From Trileptium ribeirensis (lineage: Eukaryota; Nematoda; Enoplea; Enoplida; Thoracostomopsidae), in contig JASANE010018667.1 in assembly GCA_030248225.1 (NCBI GenBank), forward strand, positions 1 through 21,418: a stretch of DNA of 21,418 bases, written 5' to 3'. Position numbers and translations under genes: made by a program. Numbering within the stretch: position 1 is the stretch's first letter; each line of letters begins with the position of its first letter. The notes below the pieces were generated by a model, which searched no databases, had not been told where the DNA came from, and saw nothing but the letters and a program-made list of their open reading frames with translations. Below, piece by piece: positions 10,163 to 20,199 of the stretch.

Positions 10163-11840
10163 TTCAGAAAATTTTCTCTTCTTTTCTGCTTTTCGGGCGA
10201 CGTCAGCTGTTTTGTTGACATTGAAATGATTGAAATTTCTTACGTTTAAAAAATAATGGTAAAAAAAACGCTCTACTTGGACTAAAATGTCCCGAAATCC
10301 CACCTCGAAAACAAGAAATATTTGAATTATCAGATCTTCAAAAGGTTCACTAATAGCCTTAAAATGGGTGTCTGGTATAGCCAAAAGAATGGAATTATAT
10401 ATACATTAGCTTATGCCATGCAAATTTCCACGATTTGGAGCGATAATGGTCAGAAACTAAAAATTTTGCCCCATAACGAAAAATCAGATTTTTTAGTTTA
10501 AAAAAATATGGTCGCGAAGGTACCGTGAACTGATAAAATGGTTGCGCCGCTTTAGAGCAGATCAAACTTAATGGAAAGAGGCTCATATGTGACGTACTAT
10601 TGCTTGAAACCTATACGTTTTGTAATGTCGGAAGAACAAAGCTATTTTATGGAACCGGCGACCCGGGGTGACGTTTTTGTCAAAATAGGGTGTTCTCACC
10701 CGTAACTCACCCGTGACAGTATACTTAGTGATAAAGCGATGAAGGCATAGCACATATTAGGGTCGGTGGACCTGCAATTTCCAAATCTCTTCACGTTCGT
10801 GAGGTTTTCAACATGACCGTCGCCTTACTTGCCCGAAACTCCCAATGTTCAGCCCAATTTAAATTTGTTTTGTGTCGAAATTTATGTTTTCTATAAGCAA
10901 AATGTTTTAACCTTTAATTACCATATTTCTGTAAAACAGTGAAAAACCCGAAAATGCTAAATTGTGTTAGTAAAAGCGTTCAAAATTTGTCTTGTGTTTA
11001 GCTTCGCAGAGAAGAAGAGAAATTATAGGTCTGTATCAGGGAATAACGGAAATCGAAAGCAGCAACCGGAACCATCTATTTAAACCGGATACGGAACCGG
11101 AACCTGGTCTTCGAAACTTATATATGGTAAAACGGATGAAGGAAGAAAAGTACTGTGGATTTAAACGTATTAAAGAGAAATTTTACATTAAAGATAATGT
11201 ATTGCGATGAGATTATTGCCTCTCTGGGACTTTCTGTCTGAGGAAGCTAAATCATTTATTTATGGATCAAGATATCGGTTTTTTGTACTCCCAATAAAAA
11301 ATGCCTTCCGCTACAGGCTTGTGTAACCTGCGTCAATCTGAATGGTCTTTTAACGTATGGGGCGTAGACTAGACAATTTCGCTCTGTCTCCAATCGCCTC
11401 CCTTTGCTAGACATAAGTTTGTTACACGTTATTCCGTAGGAAACTTGACATAATTGGTTTATATGGTATTCAAAGACAATAAAAAGGTTTACTATAATTT
11501 TCTTACCGATGGCCAGAGCCATTGTTCAGGCTAGCGTTGAGAAACCAGTGCCACTCAGTTTGGTGATGATGATGATTTTCTGATTAGAATGCTATACATA
11601 AACAAACATTTCGTTCCCAAGAACGCAGTTTCCGCTACTTTGCAGATGTGTTACTTTACTACAATGTAGACTGATTACAAAGTTTACAAGCCCACCGGCT
11701 TTTGCTTGTTGCAATTTATATTAGCCAAGCTTACATTCAAGTTCTTCAATAATACATATCCTGTTATGTATATCAGGTTGAACCGATTCAATTGTAATAT
11801 ACACCGCCGATTTCTAAATGGGCAAGCTGCTACAAGCATC

Positions 11841-11900
11841 TGCTTTGTGTTGTTAACAACTCAACTGTGTTGTTAACCACAGCTTTATGTTGTTAACAAA
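11841..11900 (+). repeat. 20-bp tandem repeat, three units
   Basis: Three units at an exact 20-bp period (11841, 11861, 11881). Each contains tgttgttaac, so the palindrome GTTAAC recurs every 20 bp. The flanks of the shared core differ (tttg, actg, ttta before it). Confidence 0.75.
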
Positions 11901-12078
11901 CTCCTGCCGGATGAAGATGAAAAATTCGTAATGAATTTGTGTCCTACTTTCGTTTCATAGGGCAATTTGCTACGTTAATCTTTTCTTTTGCTTGGTTGTG
12001 TTGGAACTTGAGCTTTGCGTAGATTTATAACATATGTTTGGACCCCAGGTGAAGCAAAAAATATGGACATTTTTAAAC

Positions 12079-12161
12079 CCGAATTCCGGATCCGGTATAG
12101 TTTTTGCCTTTTGCAAAGCAACCAGAACACGATTTTCGCCGGTATCGCAACCGGAATTCGG
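12079..12161. repeat. 11-bp inverted repeat, ccgaattccgg
   Basis: ccgaattccgg (12079-12089) is inverse to ccggaattcgg (12151-12161), with ccggtat words just inside each. This GC-rich patch sits in AT-rich DNA. A similar accgga-rich patch lies at 11063-11105. Probable repeat debris; the overlapping open frames are not credible. Confidence 0.45.
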
Positions 12162-12715
12162 TTACTCCCTATTCTACTCTACGCTGTTACTGGTTACGAT
12201 GAAAGCAATGTATTTGTATGGCATACGCTAAGTACATAAAACGCAGAACAATATGGTGAATCTCTAATTTTCTTCTAATTAGTGATGTCAAAATATAGAG
12301 GTTCTGTGTATTTGGCGACTGGAAAAAGAAATAAATCGATCTATGGTTTAAATGCGCTGAAAATATGCGTCAGTGTGCACTTATACATTTTTGTTGCATT
12401 ACTGTTTCTCAAAGTTTTGAAGATCGCTCAAAAATAGTTTTCATGTTCATAATTGCCATACCTGCACTGTTTCCTATCCGGAAGCGAATTACTAGTTGAA
12501 GGTGTTTTATTTTGTCTACCTATCACCGAGAATGTTTTTCTATAGGTCGGCTGCAAAAAGAAGTGGACACCCTCGCGACGTTTCCCCATGCGACTAACTA
12601 TTATATATAATAAGTAGCGAAATCCGGATTCTGATGATGATTTGTTAGCTACTATCTCTTAAAATAAAGAACTAAATAAGTAAAATTTGTAATCTTGTTA
12701 AATATTTTTGTCTAG

Positions 12716-12859
12716 GACCGTTCAGTTAAATTATCAAGTCTACTAATGAGGAAGCTTGAACGCTTTCATATGCAACAAAATTTGACTAATTTTAACACCG
12801 AAAGCGCAGTTTTTGATGTTCGACGAATGCAAGGATATACAAAGATGAGCATCTCACCG
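12716..12859 (+). CDS. Candidate internal exon, 48 codons
   Basis: A pyrimidine-rich acceptor ending atatttttgtctag precedes g12716, and a perfect donor, gtaagt, starts at 12860. The 144 bases between are open in one frame only, phase 0 to phase 0, with a stop triplet immediately upstream inside the presumed intron. The predicted peptide starts DRSVKLSSLLMRKLERF and ends GYTKMSISP. It is basic, mixed in composition and not low-complexity. I do not recognise a family. The segment lies outside any repeat found here. Perfect GTAAGT sites are expected several times by chance in 21 kb, so this remains a candidate. Confidence 0.33.
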
Positions 12860-13204
12860 GTAAGTCATACTGTTTATAATAGATCAAAGTATTTATTTTC
12901 ATCAATGTTATAGCATATCACAGTATTGATTTACAGTTGAAAATGCCACCGCTTTCCCCCACAACCGAAGTGTTAATGCATAGGATCTAAATGAAGCTAG
13001 GCTTGGTGTTCTTCGTAATATTTTCGAAATATTATATTTGATCCAACATATAACTTACATAAAACTAGTCCAGTGTGCAAGAGCAATCTGTCTGTCATCC
13101 CAAGGGTTATAGCGCCAGATTACATATATAGGATAGTTTCTTGAATCTGCTATTTGTAAGTATTAATCACTAATCTATCCTTTAGATACTGGGCTCTCCA
13201 TTCG

Positions 13205-13290
13205 CTGAAAATTTTGCCAGGGGGCATGAACCGGGGCCCCTTGATTCCGGACCGGTGGGCACCCGATTTTTCCAGGGGGAATTATGCCAA
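13205..13290 (+). repeat. GCCAGGGGG module, copy A
   Basis: The segment begins cgctgaaaattttgccagg, continues through a gcatgaaccgggg stretch and ends with a second tttttccaggggg. On the minus strand, 18125-18235 aligns with it over roughly 80 bp, with the same start and the same second motif. It lies inside the element at 13189-13576. Confidence 0.6.
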
Positions 13291-13477
13291 GAGAAAAACG
13301 GTTAAGAATCATGTCAAAAACAGTGCCACCACGCGTTTGATGGAGAGAAAAGTCTATCTTGAAGCAAATATTGGCAAAATTCGAGAAATTTTTGTCTTCA
13401 GGAAGAAATTTCAGTACAAATTTTGAACCGATTGGAAACAAAAAAATTTGCCAAGACACGATGAACCAGGCAGACCC

Positions 13478-13560
13478 CAATATTTTGCCAGGGGCGCGAA
13501 CCGGGGCACTCGGCTTTTGACAGGACGCACTTGAAAATTCCAGGCCACCACCCCTCAATT
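13478..13560 (+). repeat. GCCAGGGGG module, copy B
   Basis: Contains tattttgccaggggcgcg followed by aaccggggcactcgg, then a degenerate second half ending in gaaaattccaggccacc. It is related to the module at 13205, to 17820-17905 and to 18125-18235. Confidence 0.5.
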
Positions 13561-14120
13561 GATTTGGAGAGCCCAGTTTCGATATATGTGCACACGTGGC
13601 AATTGCAACACGTGCCAAAGTTGAAAGCATCCCACCGTACTTATTTCAACCGGTTGTGAATACTAAAATAGACCAGTAATTTACCCAAAAAGAACCTATA
13701 TCAGGAGATTGTCCAAGGACGGTGGTCCACTGTTCCGAAAAGATTCAATGTTTGTGTGATTTTTAGCGTATATGAGTCGTTTTCCTTGCCGAGCTGATCA
13801 GAAACTGGTTAGGTAGTGTGGAATATTTCACCACTCATCCTTATTTGCTTTTGTATACCACGAGTATTCGCATTAATGATTTAATAAAAGTATAAAGCAG
13901 TGATAAACGAGGATATCAGGATGTGATTTCATATAAGGATATTATCTGCGACGCCGAGAACGGGTGCAAAATTTTACTGGTAGAGACCGACAAACTCTTG
14001 AATCGAGAATGTTGAAATGACACTGCTTAGATATGTTTTCATGTCACAGTCTGGAGACTTTTTTGTAGGTACAACTACATAGTTTTGCTATTACAGGTAA
14101 ATTTTTATTGATTCTTTTAG

Positions 14121-14213
14121 TTGATCGTTCGTCTAAGATTACTGATCATTTGGAAATCCAAAATACAGTCGGGTTACAAAAGAAAAACACGTCGAAATTC
14201 AGCTCTTTTGAGA
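14121..14213 (+). CDS. Candidate exon, basic peptide
   Basis: The acceptor ttattgattcttttag ends at 14120. The frame starting there encodes LIVRLRLLIIWKSKI and later KRKTRRNSALL. A donor, gtaaca, lies at 14214. The frame also stays open past that point to a stop at 14370-14372, passing a hydrophobic stretch, so the true 3' edge is unclear. Both this segment and 12716-12859 are phase 0, so they could be spliced together without a shift. No family is recognised. The signal is weak, since the 252-base open frame is within chance expectation for AT-rich DNA. Confidence 0.22.
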
Positions 14214-15143
14214 GTAACATATTTTTGCTTTGTTAACTTTCAGTTGATTTTCGGATTTTTCATATTTCTGAAATCGACTTTAGGTGTTACGAGTAGTAAT
14301 TTAAATAAGGAAAAATCTGCAGTGGATGTACTTTTCACCTTTGCCAATCTCGGTTGTCTGGTTTACAATTGAGTTTTGGTAATTTCATGGCACCCTATTG
14401 AGATCCTTAAGATACCAAAAAATATCTGACATTTCCACTTTTTGTGGATAAATTAGTGTTAACTATAAAACATGAAATAGTGTTCACGATAAATTAAATA
14501 CTATTTATTAAAATAGGCTCAATAAGTTACACAGCTAATATTGGTGCCAAAACGCCTTATCAAAAGAACATTGTTTGTTTATGCTTCAAGTCCTTAGTAC
14601 ATCGTAAAATACACATGTAATAGTGCATAGCAAAGTGAGGTGTGCAATTTTTTAAGTTTTAATAAAACTTCAAAGTTTTAGGATATTATTGTCCATATCC
14701 TGATGTCCGGCCCACAATTTTACTCGGATGTCCGTATTTGGTAGTACATATACTTAGTAATATCAAGAGTTCATAATGAATCCTTAAAGAAGAGTGCGAT
14801 CCTCATGCCACACTGCACTATATATATGTGGGATGACGCGACGCGTCTTTCCATTAGTTGTCCCATTCTTCGTACGGGGGACATGTTCCCCATATTTGTC
14901 CTGACCCTCAACATTTGTCCTCCATTTCCAACAGATGTTCTGTTCCCTCAACATTTTTGTGCCCCCAATCTACTTTCGTTCTAAATTCGAGTCAAAAAAT
15001 AAGAATGTAAAATAACTATCGGTTGTGTAAATTATTATTTAAATTGTGTAAATTTAAATTATGTAAATCTGCGACATTAGATCTTCTCGAGCGGTAGCGT
15101 AAGCTAAATCTTGAAATCTCTTGTGTGTTCTACGTTAAAACAG

Positions 15144-15379
15144 ATTCCACCTTATCTCGTAAAAGTGGGTCGAAGAGGCTAGGTTCAAAAGTGTTCAGAC
15201 ATAACAAGTTCTCGGCAATCACAGATACAGATATTTCAGGCAAATCAGCATACGTTTATAACAACTCTGTGCCACTGCGCAGAAGCACATTTTCACAACA
15301 CTGCCCACAGATCCACGATTTGAGTGGGGATTCCAAAAAATTGATTGGTGAAAAATTAACCGCAATTGGTTGTTCCTGA
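15144..15379 (+). CDS. Candidate terminal exon with stop
   Basis: A frame open from 15098 ends at a TGA (15377-15379). An acceptor cag ends at 15143 after a moderately pyrimidine-rich tract; another possible acceptor is at 15097. The encoded peptide includes STLSRKSGSKRLGSKVFRH and ends GEKLTAIGCS. It is rich in Ser, Lys and Arg, like a cytoplasmic tail or a disordered C-terminus. With the 15143 acceptor it needs a phase-1 donor upstream; with the 15097 acceptor it is phase 0. It is not part of any repeat noted here. Function unknown. Confidence 0.25.
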
Positions 15380-15639
15380 TTTTCAACTAACTAATTGATT
15401 AGTTGGATTCCAATTAATTGGATTACATAATTTGACGCAAAAGGACGGGCAGAAATATAGATATGGGCGAACAACATCGTGTTCTAATCGATGCTTTGGG
15501 TGTTTAGATGTTCTGCAGGAACAAATGTGTTTCTGTCCTTTGTGTACTGTACATGTAATACATGTGATACAAATATGTTGTATAAGCAAGTGGGAAGTAG
15601 GAATTGCACGTGTACAAGAAATAAGTCATTCATGCTGAC

Positions 15640-15950
15640 GCTCCGAGGTCTCAGTGGGATGGGTAGCCGGGCTCGACCGCAGGAGGTCATCTCAGGGGAA
15701 TGCTGAGACAGGACAAGAGGTCCTCGGGGGTTTGAAAAACGTTGACGAACTTCCGCCTTCGAGGACCCAATTTTAGCCAATTTTCACCCTATTTTGCCTA
15801 ATTTCTGCTAAAATCTCTAAATTTTCCAGGGGCTTGGGGAGAGTGGGGTGCGGAGTGTTAGGGAAGCGTGCAGAGGCCTACCCTCGCGGGTGGGGTAGAC
15901 CAGGGCCTCGGTGGGGGGTCCGAAGCCTCGGTGGGTAGCCCCTGAACACC
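15640..15950. repeat. GC-rich repeat-like patch
   Basis: A GC-rich stretch in AT-rich DNA. It includes a repeated gcctcggtggg (near 15905 and 15926), a gagtggggtgcggag run and a gggatgggtagccggg stretch. It has no terminal repeats and no credible coding frame. A dispersed repeat fragment is the likeliest reading. Confidence 0.35.
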
Positions 15951-16227
15951 TTATTAGGTATGGATAAAATAAGTACACATTGTAAGCTCTGTATCATATT
16001 ATACGCGATGCCGCAATCTTGCTGGAGCCATGATAATCCTCCAGCAACCCAGCGCTATTCCCGCCTTCTTTCGCTCCAATAAAGCTAAGTTTGTAAATAT
16101 GAAAGTTTTTTCGTAAAGTCATCTAGCCTACGATATTTATGTTGTGTATTTAACATATCTTATAAAGCATCAACTTTATATCAATAAAAAGTGCAGCACT
16201 TAGAAATAGCTCAAACTAAAGATGGAA

Positions 16228-16309
16228 GTCGGGTCGGGCGCAGTGCGGGTCGGCTCGGGTCTGGTTGAGTTGCGCGCTCGTGGATCTGGTCGGGTCAAAC
16301 CGGTTGGGC
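16228..16309 (+). repeat. GGGTC/GGTCG-rich island
   Basis: Irregular repeats of cgggt, such as gtcgggtcgggcg, gcgggtcggctcgggtctgg and ggtcgggtc. A shorter island of the same kind and orientation lies at 17022-17067, about 0.8 kb away. The two may be parts of one dispersed element. Confidence 0.5.
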
Positions 16310-17021
16310 CACACGACACGAAAATATGATACTCAGAACTCAGAAGCGCAGTGCTATTGGTAAAGTTTGGAATTCTCAGCGCAACGGATTACAGATGGTT
16401 GGCAGATCTTACCAGCTGAAGCACATTAAAATAAAATGTACAAATGTACCCATGTATGTATGTATCTGTGTCCTTAAATTGGGACCGAACTTATATCCTC
16501 TGAATCTTTTCTTATACATTTGTTGCATTTTACATTACGTTTAAATCCATGAAATTTCATTATTAATTACATAGTTTTTGGATTTAGGTTAAATTTGAAC
16601 TACCGAGGCTGGTGGGCTTCGGTTCGCTATGTTGGCGTTGTGAATGAATTTTACCATTATTTTTGAGTCGGGGATTTCTAATCGTCAGCACCGCATATGT
16701 AACCACGGAGGGTGGTAGGATTTAGATCACTTAGGTTGGTCTATTTAAACACAGAATCAGCATTTGTTGATTTCAGGCCTACTTCCCACCGCATCCACCA
16801 AATTACTGAGCAGATAATTGTAATTAGATATTAACAAATTCACATTCCGCATTATTATATTTACAAAAATTATTTTTGCGGTATTAAAAACATCAAATTT
16901 TATTACTATCAGCAAAAAAAGGCAGAGCGATAGAACAACCTTTGGAAATGAAGACTTTTATTGATAGGTGCTTATCTTAGATTTTGCAGAATATATTATA
17001 TGTGTTGTAAAAAAGAAAAAA

Positions 17022-17067
17022 GTCGGGTCAGGCTGACACCGTTGTCGGGTCGGGTCGGACGGGAAAC
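17022..17067 (+). repeat. GGGTC island, second copy
   Basis: Reads gtcgggtcaggctgacacc then gttgtcgggtcgggtcgg, in the same orientation as 16228-16309. The open frame crossing it is not convincing. Confidence 0.45.
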
Positions 17068-17819
17068 CTCAATCCGAATTCTATATTTAGCTCAAACCAA
17101 GTTTTCATGCAGTGAATCGCTGTTATATTGTGTATATCCATTTTTGTTTCACTTATACGTACATGTAATATCTGCTATATTGCGGAAAAACAGCACGGTT
17201 GTACGGTTTACAGCTGTTTTACGTTCGTTTCTGTGCCTTCTTTCGGCATAAGTTATTGACTGTAATTAAATGGAATAATTGATTGGTGAAATAGAATTAA
17301 TTATTTGGTCAAGAAATAGCTGATTGACGGTGTGGCAATTTGTTTTTGCAACCCCTGAATTTCAGTCAAAACGGGTTTTGAAAAGTGCTCGCGGATCCAG
17401 TAATCCCCAAAAACGACCCTATCTCCGTAAATGATGGAGATATACAGCTGCATTTGTTTTATATAGGATTATTTTATACACGTGTTGTTGACGGTTGTTA
17501 GCTATTTTCTGAAACCGGTAAAAATATACTGGAATTGAACTACGAGGTCCACAACACATGAAGATCACATAGCGATCTGCTAATATATATGTATGCTAAT
17601 ATTTAGCTCGTTTTGTACTAACGATTGTGGCTCTATGTAGCCACTTATAACGTTTTGATATGGTGGTCCTATCTCCATGTTTAGAATGTCTACTTTAAGT
17701 TTTAAAATTTATTTTAACGTATCGGTAATCAATGTCGGTCTTTGTTTTAAGGATATATCTTTTATTACGTTAACATGTGTAGATAGTGAGCGTAAATTTG
17801 GATAATTTCTATAAGCTGG

Positions 17820-17905
17820 CTTGGTGAGGGGCACCTGGTAGTTTTCGGTGCTTTCTGGCAATAACGGGTCCCCCCGTTGGGACCCCTAGCAAAATTTTGG
17901 CTCCT
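17820..17905 (-). repeat. GCCAGGGGG module, copy C
   Basis: The minus strand reads cgggaggagccaaaatttt then gctaggggtcccaacgg and, further on, ttattgccag. This matches the half-units of the modules at 13205 and 18125. No flanking inverted ends or target duplication were found, so it is probably a truncated copy. Confidence 0.45.
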
Positions 17906-18124
17906 CCCGGTAAAAGACGTTTTATACCGTTTGACATAAAATATTGACAAAAATCTCCTTCTGAAGTTAAAAATTTGATTAGTTTCAGCACGGAAAATTG
18001 GTTTGCAAAGTTGGCTTTACCTCAATAAAGACTTTTTACACGACCATTTATGGGCCATTTATTAAGAACTTAAGCGTTTTTCGCTGAAAAATATTAAATT
18101 TTAAAAATATTTCGATTTTGACCA

Positions 18125-18235
18125 CTCAGTTCAAGACAGGATGGCCCACAGGTCGCACCCCCTGGCAAAATTCGGCGCCTCCCGTTTTCTAACCACGGAG
18201 CTCCCAGTTTATGCCCCCAGGCAAAATTTTCAGCG
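18125..18235 (-). repeat. GCCAGGGGG module, copy D
   Basis: The minus strand reads cgctgaaaattttgcctgg, then gcataaactgggagctcc, then gaattttgccagggggtgcg. The first half is nearly collinear with 13205-13240. It is the best evidence that the module is a dispersed repeat and not private to the 13189 element. A 112-codon minus-strand frame across it is not a gene. Confidence 0.55.
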
Positions 18236-18446
18236 CGTAAAGCGCCAAGAATTACACGATAAGGACATTTCCTAAACAAATTTTTTGTTGATGTATATAA
18301 ATCGACAGTAAATTTCTTGTAATCAAGATTAAGCCAGTTGACACATTTAAAAAACTGAAAATAATCGGCAGGAAATTGCAAACTTTGCAAACACCACAAC
18401 AATATGACCATGATCATATGATAATATAACAAATGTTTTTAATTAC

Positions 18447-18625
18447 CCGTGAGTAAACCGGTACAATACTTTCAGAGACAGACAATTTTTTGATTGACAA
18501 ATTGTTTTTGCAGGCTATTCCGCAAGCCATCATTCGAATTCTACAATCGGAAGTGATCAGCTTTTTTGGTCCAAAAGTGCAAGCATAATCCACCGCATTG
18601 TTGCAACAACACCAAAGTGTCATGC
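18447..18625 (-). CDS. Candidate minus-strand exon, Cys-containing
   Basis: On the minus strand, an acceptor tract, gtttgtttcaaattctttgag, precedes 18625 and a donor, gtaatt, follows 18447. The 59 codons between encode a peptide containing ACTFGPKKLITSDCRIRM and several cysteines. The donor is only fair and the frame length is within chance expectation. It is on the opposite strand from the other exon candidates, so it would belong to a separate gene. Not recognised. Confidence 0.14.
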
Positions 18626-19123
18626 CTCAAAGAATTTGAAACAAACTCGCCGCAACTGCTTTAGCGTCATGCTCTCTTATGTGACCGTATTCCGATGGTG
18701 CGCAAACTTTAGCAGGCTTATAAAAGTTGAAGTTCGACGCCCAGGATCGAAAAGCTGTTAAGAAGTAATGTATTAATTCAAGATTCAACTGACGTACACG
18801 AATAGGAATTAAGAAAACATATAATGATGGACAGCATACGGTGACTAGTTAGCTGATACTGTTTTAAACATGCACTGTCTGCACTAATGTCAACCAAGTG
18901 TTTTATCTCACTAAATTTTTATTCTATAAAAAGCGATAGCTTGCTATATTTAAATATACCTTGTTTACTTAATTATGTTTGTGTCAATGGCGTTCAAACT
19001 TCATTTCGTTGAAATTCAATATCAGTATATACATTATTTTTCAATTTTGATTCGCAGCGGAAGTTGTTCAGAAAGGATCACTATAATCAAATAATATTTG
19101 ATTGTGTTAATATTAGGAGTGAA

Positions 19124-19165
19124 CCGGGGCTTAGTCCCGGACCCTGGGCAACGTCGAAGCCCCGG
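19124..19165. repeat. GC-rich hairpin ccggggctt / aagccccgg
   Basis: A perfect 9-bp inverted repeat with a 24-base loop; the loop itself contains gtcccggaccctggg. It is strong local structure in otherwise AT-rich sequence, at the left edge of the 19120-20200 composite. Confidence 0.6.
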
Positions 19166-19539
19166 CCCGGTAAATGTAAAATTTAAGTGCCGTAGCCGAG
19201 GAAAAGGTAAAATTTAGAAATACCTTCTCGGAATATTCCAGCGACCAAAGATACTACTACCACCTTTTCTGTAGCCTTTGGAATGGCTAGCCGTTTCCAG
19301 AAATTTTAGCTAACGCGGCCTTCCACTCCGACTACTTTAACGAAAGCTACCACCTTTTCTGAATACTTTGGGGCCTAAGACCCTATTTTCGAGCCTTTGT
19401 ATCCCGACTTTTTGTCAAATGTTGTACAAAATGGCGTGATACTGGTTTTACGTCATAATCTTGAAGAATAGTAATTAAACAATGATTTGGTCATTGGGAT
19501 ATTTACATACATACCAGTGGGGTAGAACACCGACCAGGG

Positions 19540-19923
19540 CAAGGCGTAGCCAGGGGGGGGTTGCGGGAGTCGCGACCCCCCCCCCCTTTTGGTTCAACCC
19601 CAAACAAAAATTTTTTTGAATGATTCCGGTTGAAAATCATGTCGAAAATTGTTCTAAAACTAGCCCGTCTCGCACTAGAAAACAGTTACTTTCAACTGAA
19701 TTTTTTGCAAAACTTCACATTTTTGTATAAAAATTCGCTATTTTGGCAACTGTTGCATTTTTTACTTGTTTATGGCGTACTTAATATACCAATTCTGGAT
19801 TCCCCTTTCACATTTCTGAGCGCGAACCCCCCTTTCTGGGCGCGACCCCCCGGAACCCCCTTTTAGGTACCCACTGTAGGCCGCGACCCCCCCCCCCTTT
19901 CAAAATTCCTGGCTACGCCCCTG
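19540..19923 (+). mobile_element. hAT-like MITE, 384 bp, C/G-run rich
   Basis: The left end is caaggcgtagccagg and the right end cctggctacgcccctg, inverse to each other apart from a small change at the extreme left. The flanks gaccaggg (19532-19539) and ctccaggg (19924-19931) match at 6 of 8 positions, consistent with an aged 8-bp duplication. The interior carries C homopolymers and a repeated GCGCGACCCCCC motif near 19820-19890. A 78-codon open frame inside is not credible as a gene. The element sits within a larger GC-rich repeat region (19120-20200). Confidence 0.68.
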
Positions 19924-20199
19924 CTCCAGGGGGTAACCCTCGGTACCCGGCGAAACTTTTCTGGGGGGTCGGTACGGTAGTGAGGACCTTTTTATGTTGC
20001 CGGCGTCAAATTTTCGCCTATAAGTTCACGTCACTCCGTGGGGGGGGTCCGGATTCCCACAGTGTAGTTTACTGCCTCCCACCCCCTGTAGGCATGTATG
20101 TATATGTGGTATATGTGCTCTATATGCGCTGAAAAATCGAACACATAGTACTTTTGGGCTAGCCCCGGCTCCGGTAGAATTCTTGCCCCGGTACAACAC

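Larger units (their letters stand above)
9532..12700. other. No supported gene; small repeats only
   Basis: Contains the 10117, 11841 and 12079 repeats listed separately and a gatgatgatgat run near 11564. The Lys/Glu-rich frame at 10992-11210 is preceded by a tolerable acceptor (gtcttgtgtttag) but has no donor or family match, and overlaps an accgga-rich patch. Confidence 0.35.
13189..13576 (+). mobile_element. Non-autonomous DNA transposon, CTGGGCTCTCCA ends
   Basis: Perfect 12-bp inverted ends, ctgggctctcca (13189-13200) and tggagagcccag (13565-13576), bound a 388-bp element. The flanks are tttagata (13181-13188) and tttcgata (13577-13584), an 8-bp duplication with one mismatch. These features fit hAT. 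The interior holds a repeated module around attttgccaggggg with a following gaaccgggg, seen at about 13205-13230 and 13478-13505. The longest open frame in the window (13175-13630, minus) reads straight through both ends of this element and is therefore an artefact of transposon sequence. Confidence 0.82.

Noticed and set aside
10076..10384. 102-codon minus-strand protein
   Set aside because: Its C-terminal part is translation of the ctaatggatgggg duplication, and no family is recognised.
13056..13156. Minus-strand exon with a perfect gtaagt donor
   Set aside because: The open stretch is about 100 bases with a poor acceptor tract, on the strand opposite the better candidates.
13175..13630. 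151-codon minus-strand protein
   Set aside because: It runs across both termini and both target duplications of the 388-bp element.
14214..14243. 30-base intron (gtaaca to ttcag)
   Set aside because: It is a multiple of three with no stop and shorter than introns in most animals, so read-through or chance is as likely.
18094..18432. 112-codon minus-strand protein
   Set aside because: Half of it is translated repeat module (18125-18235), and the rest has no splice or family support.
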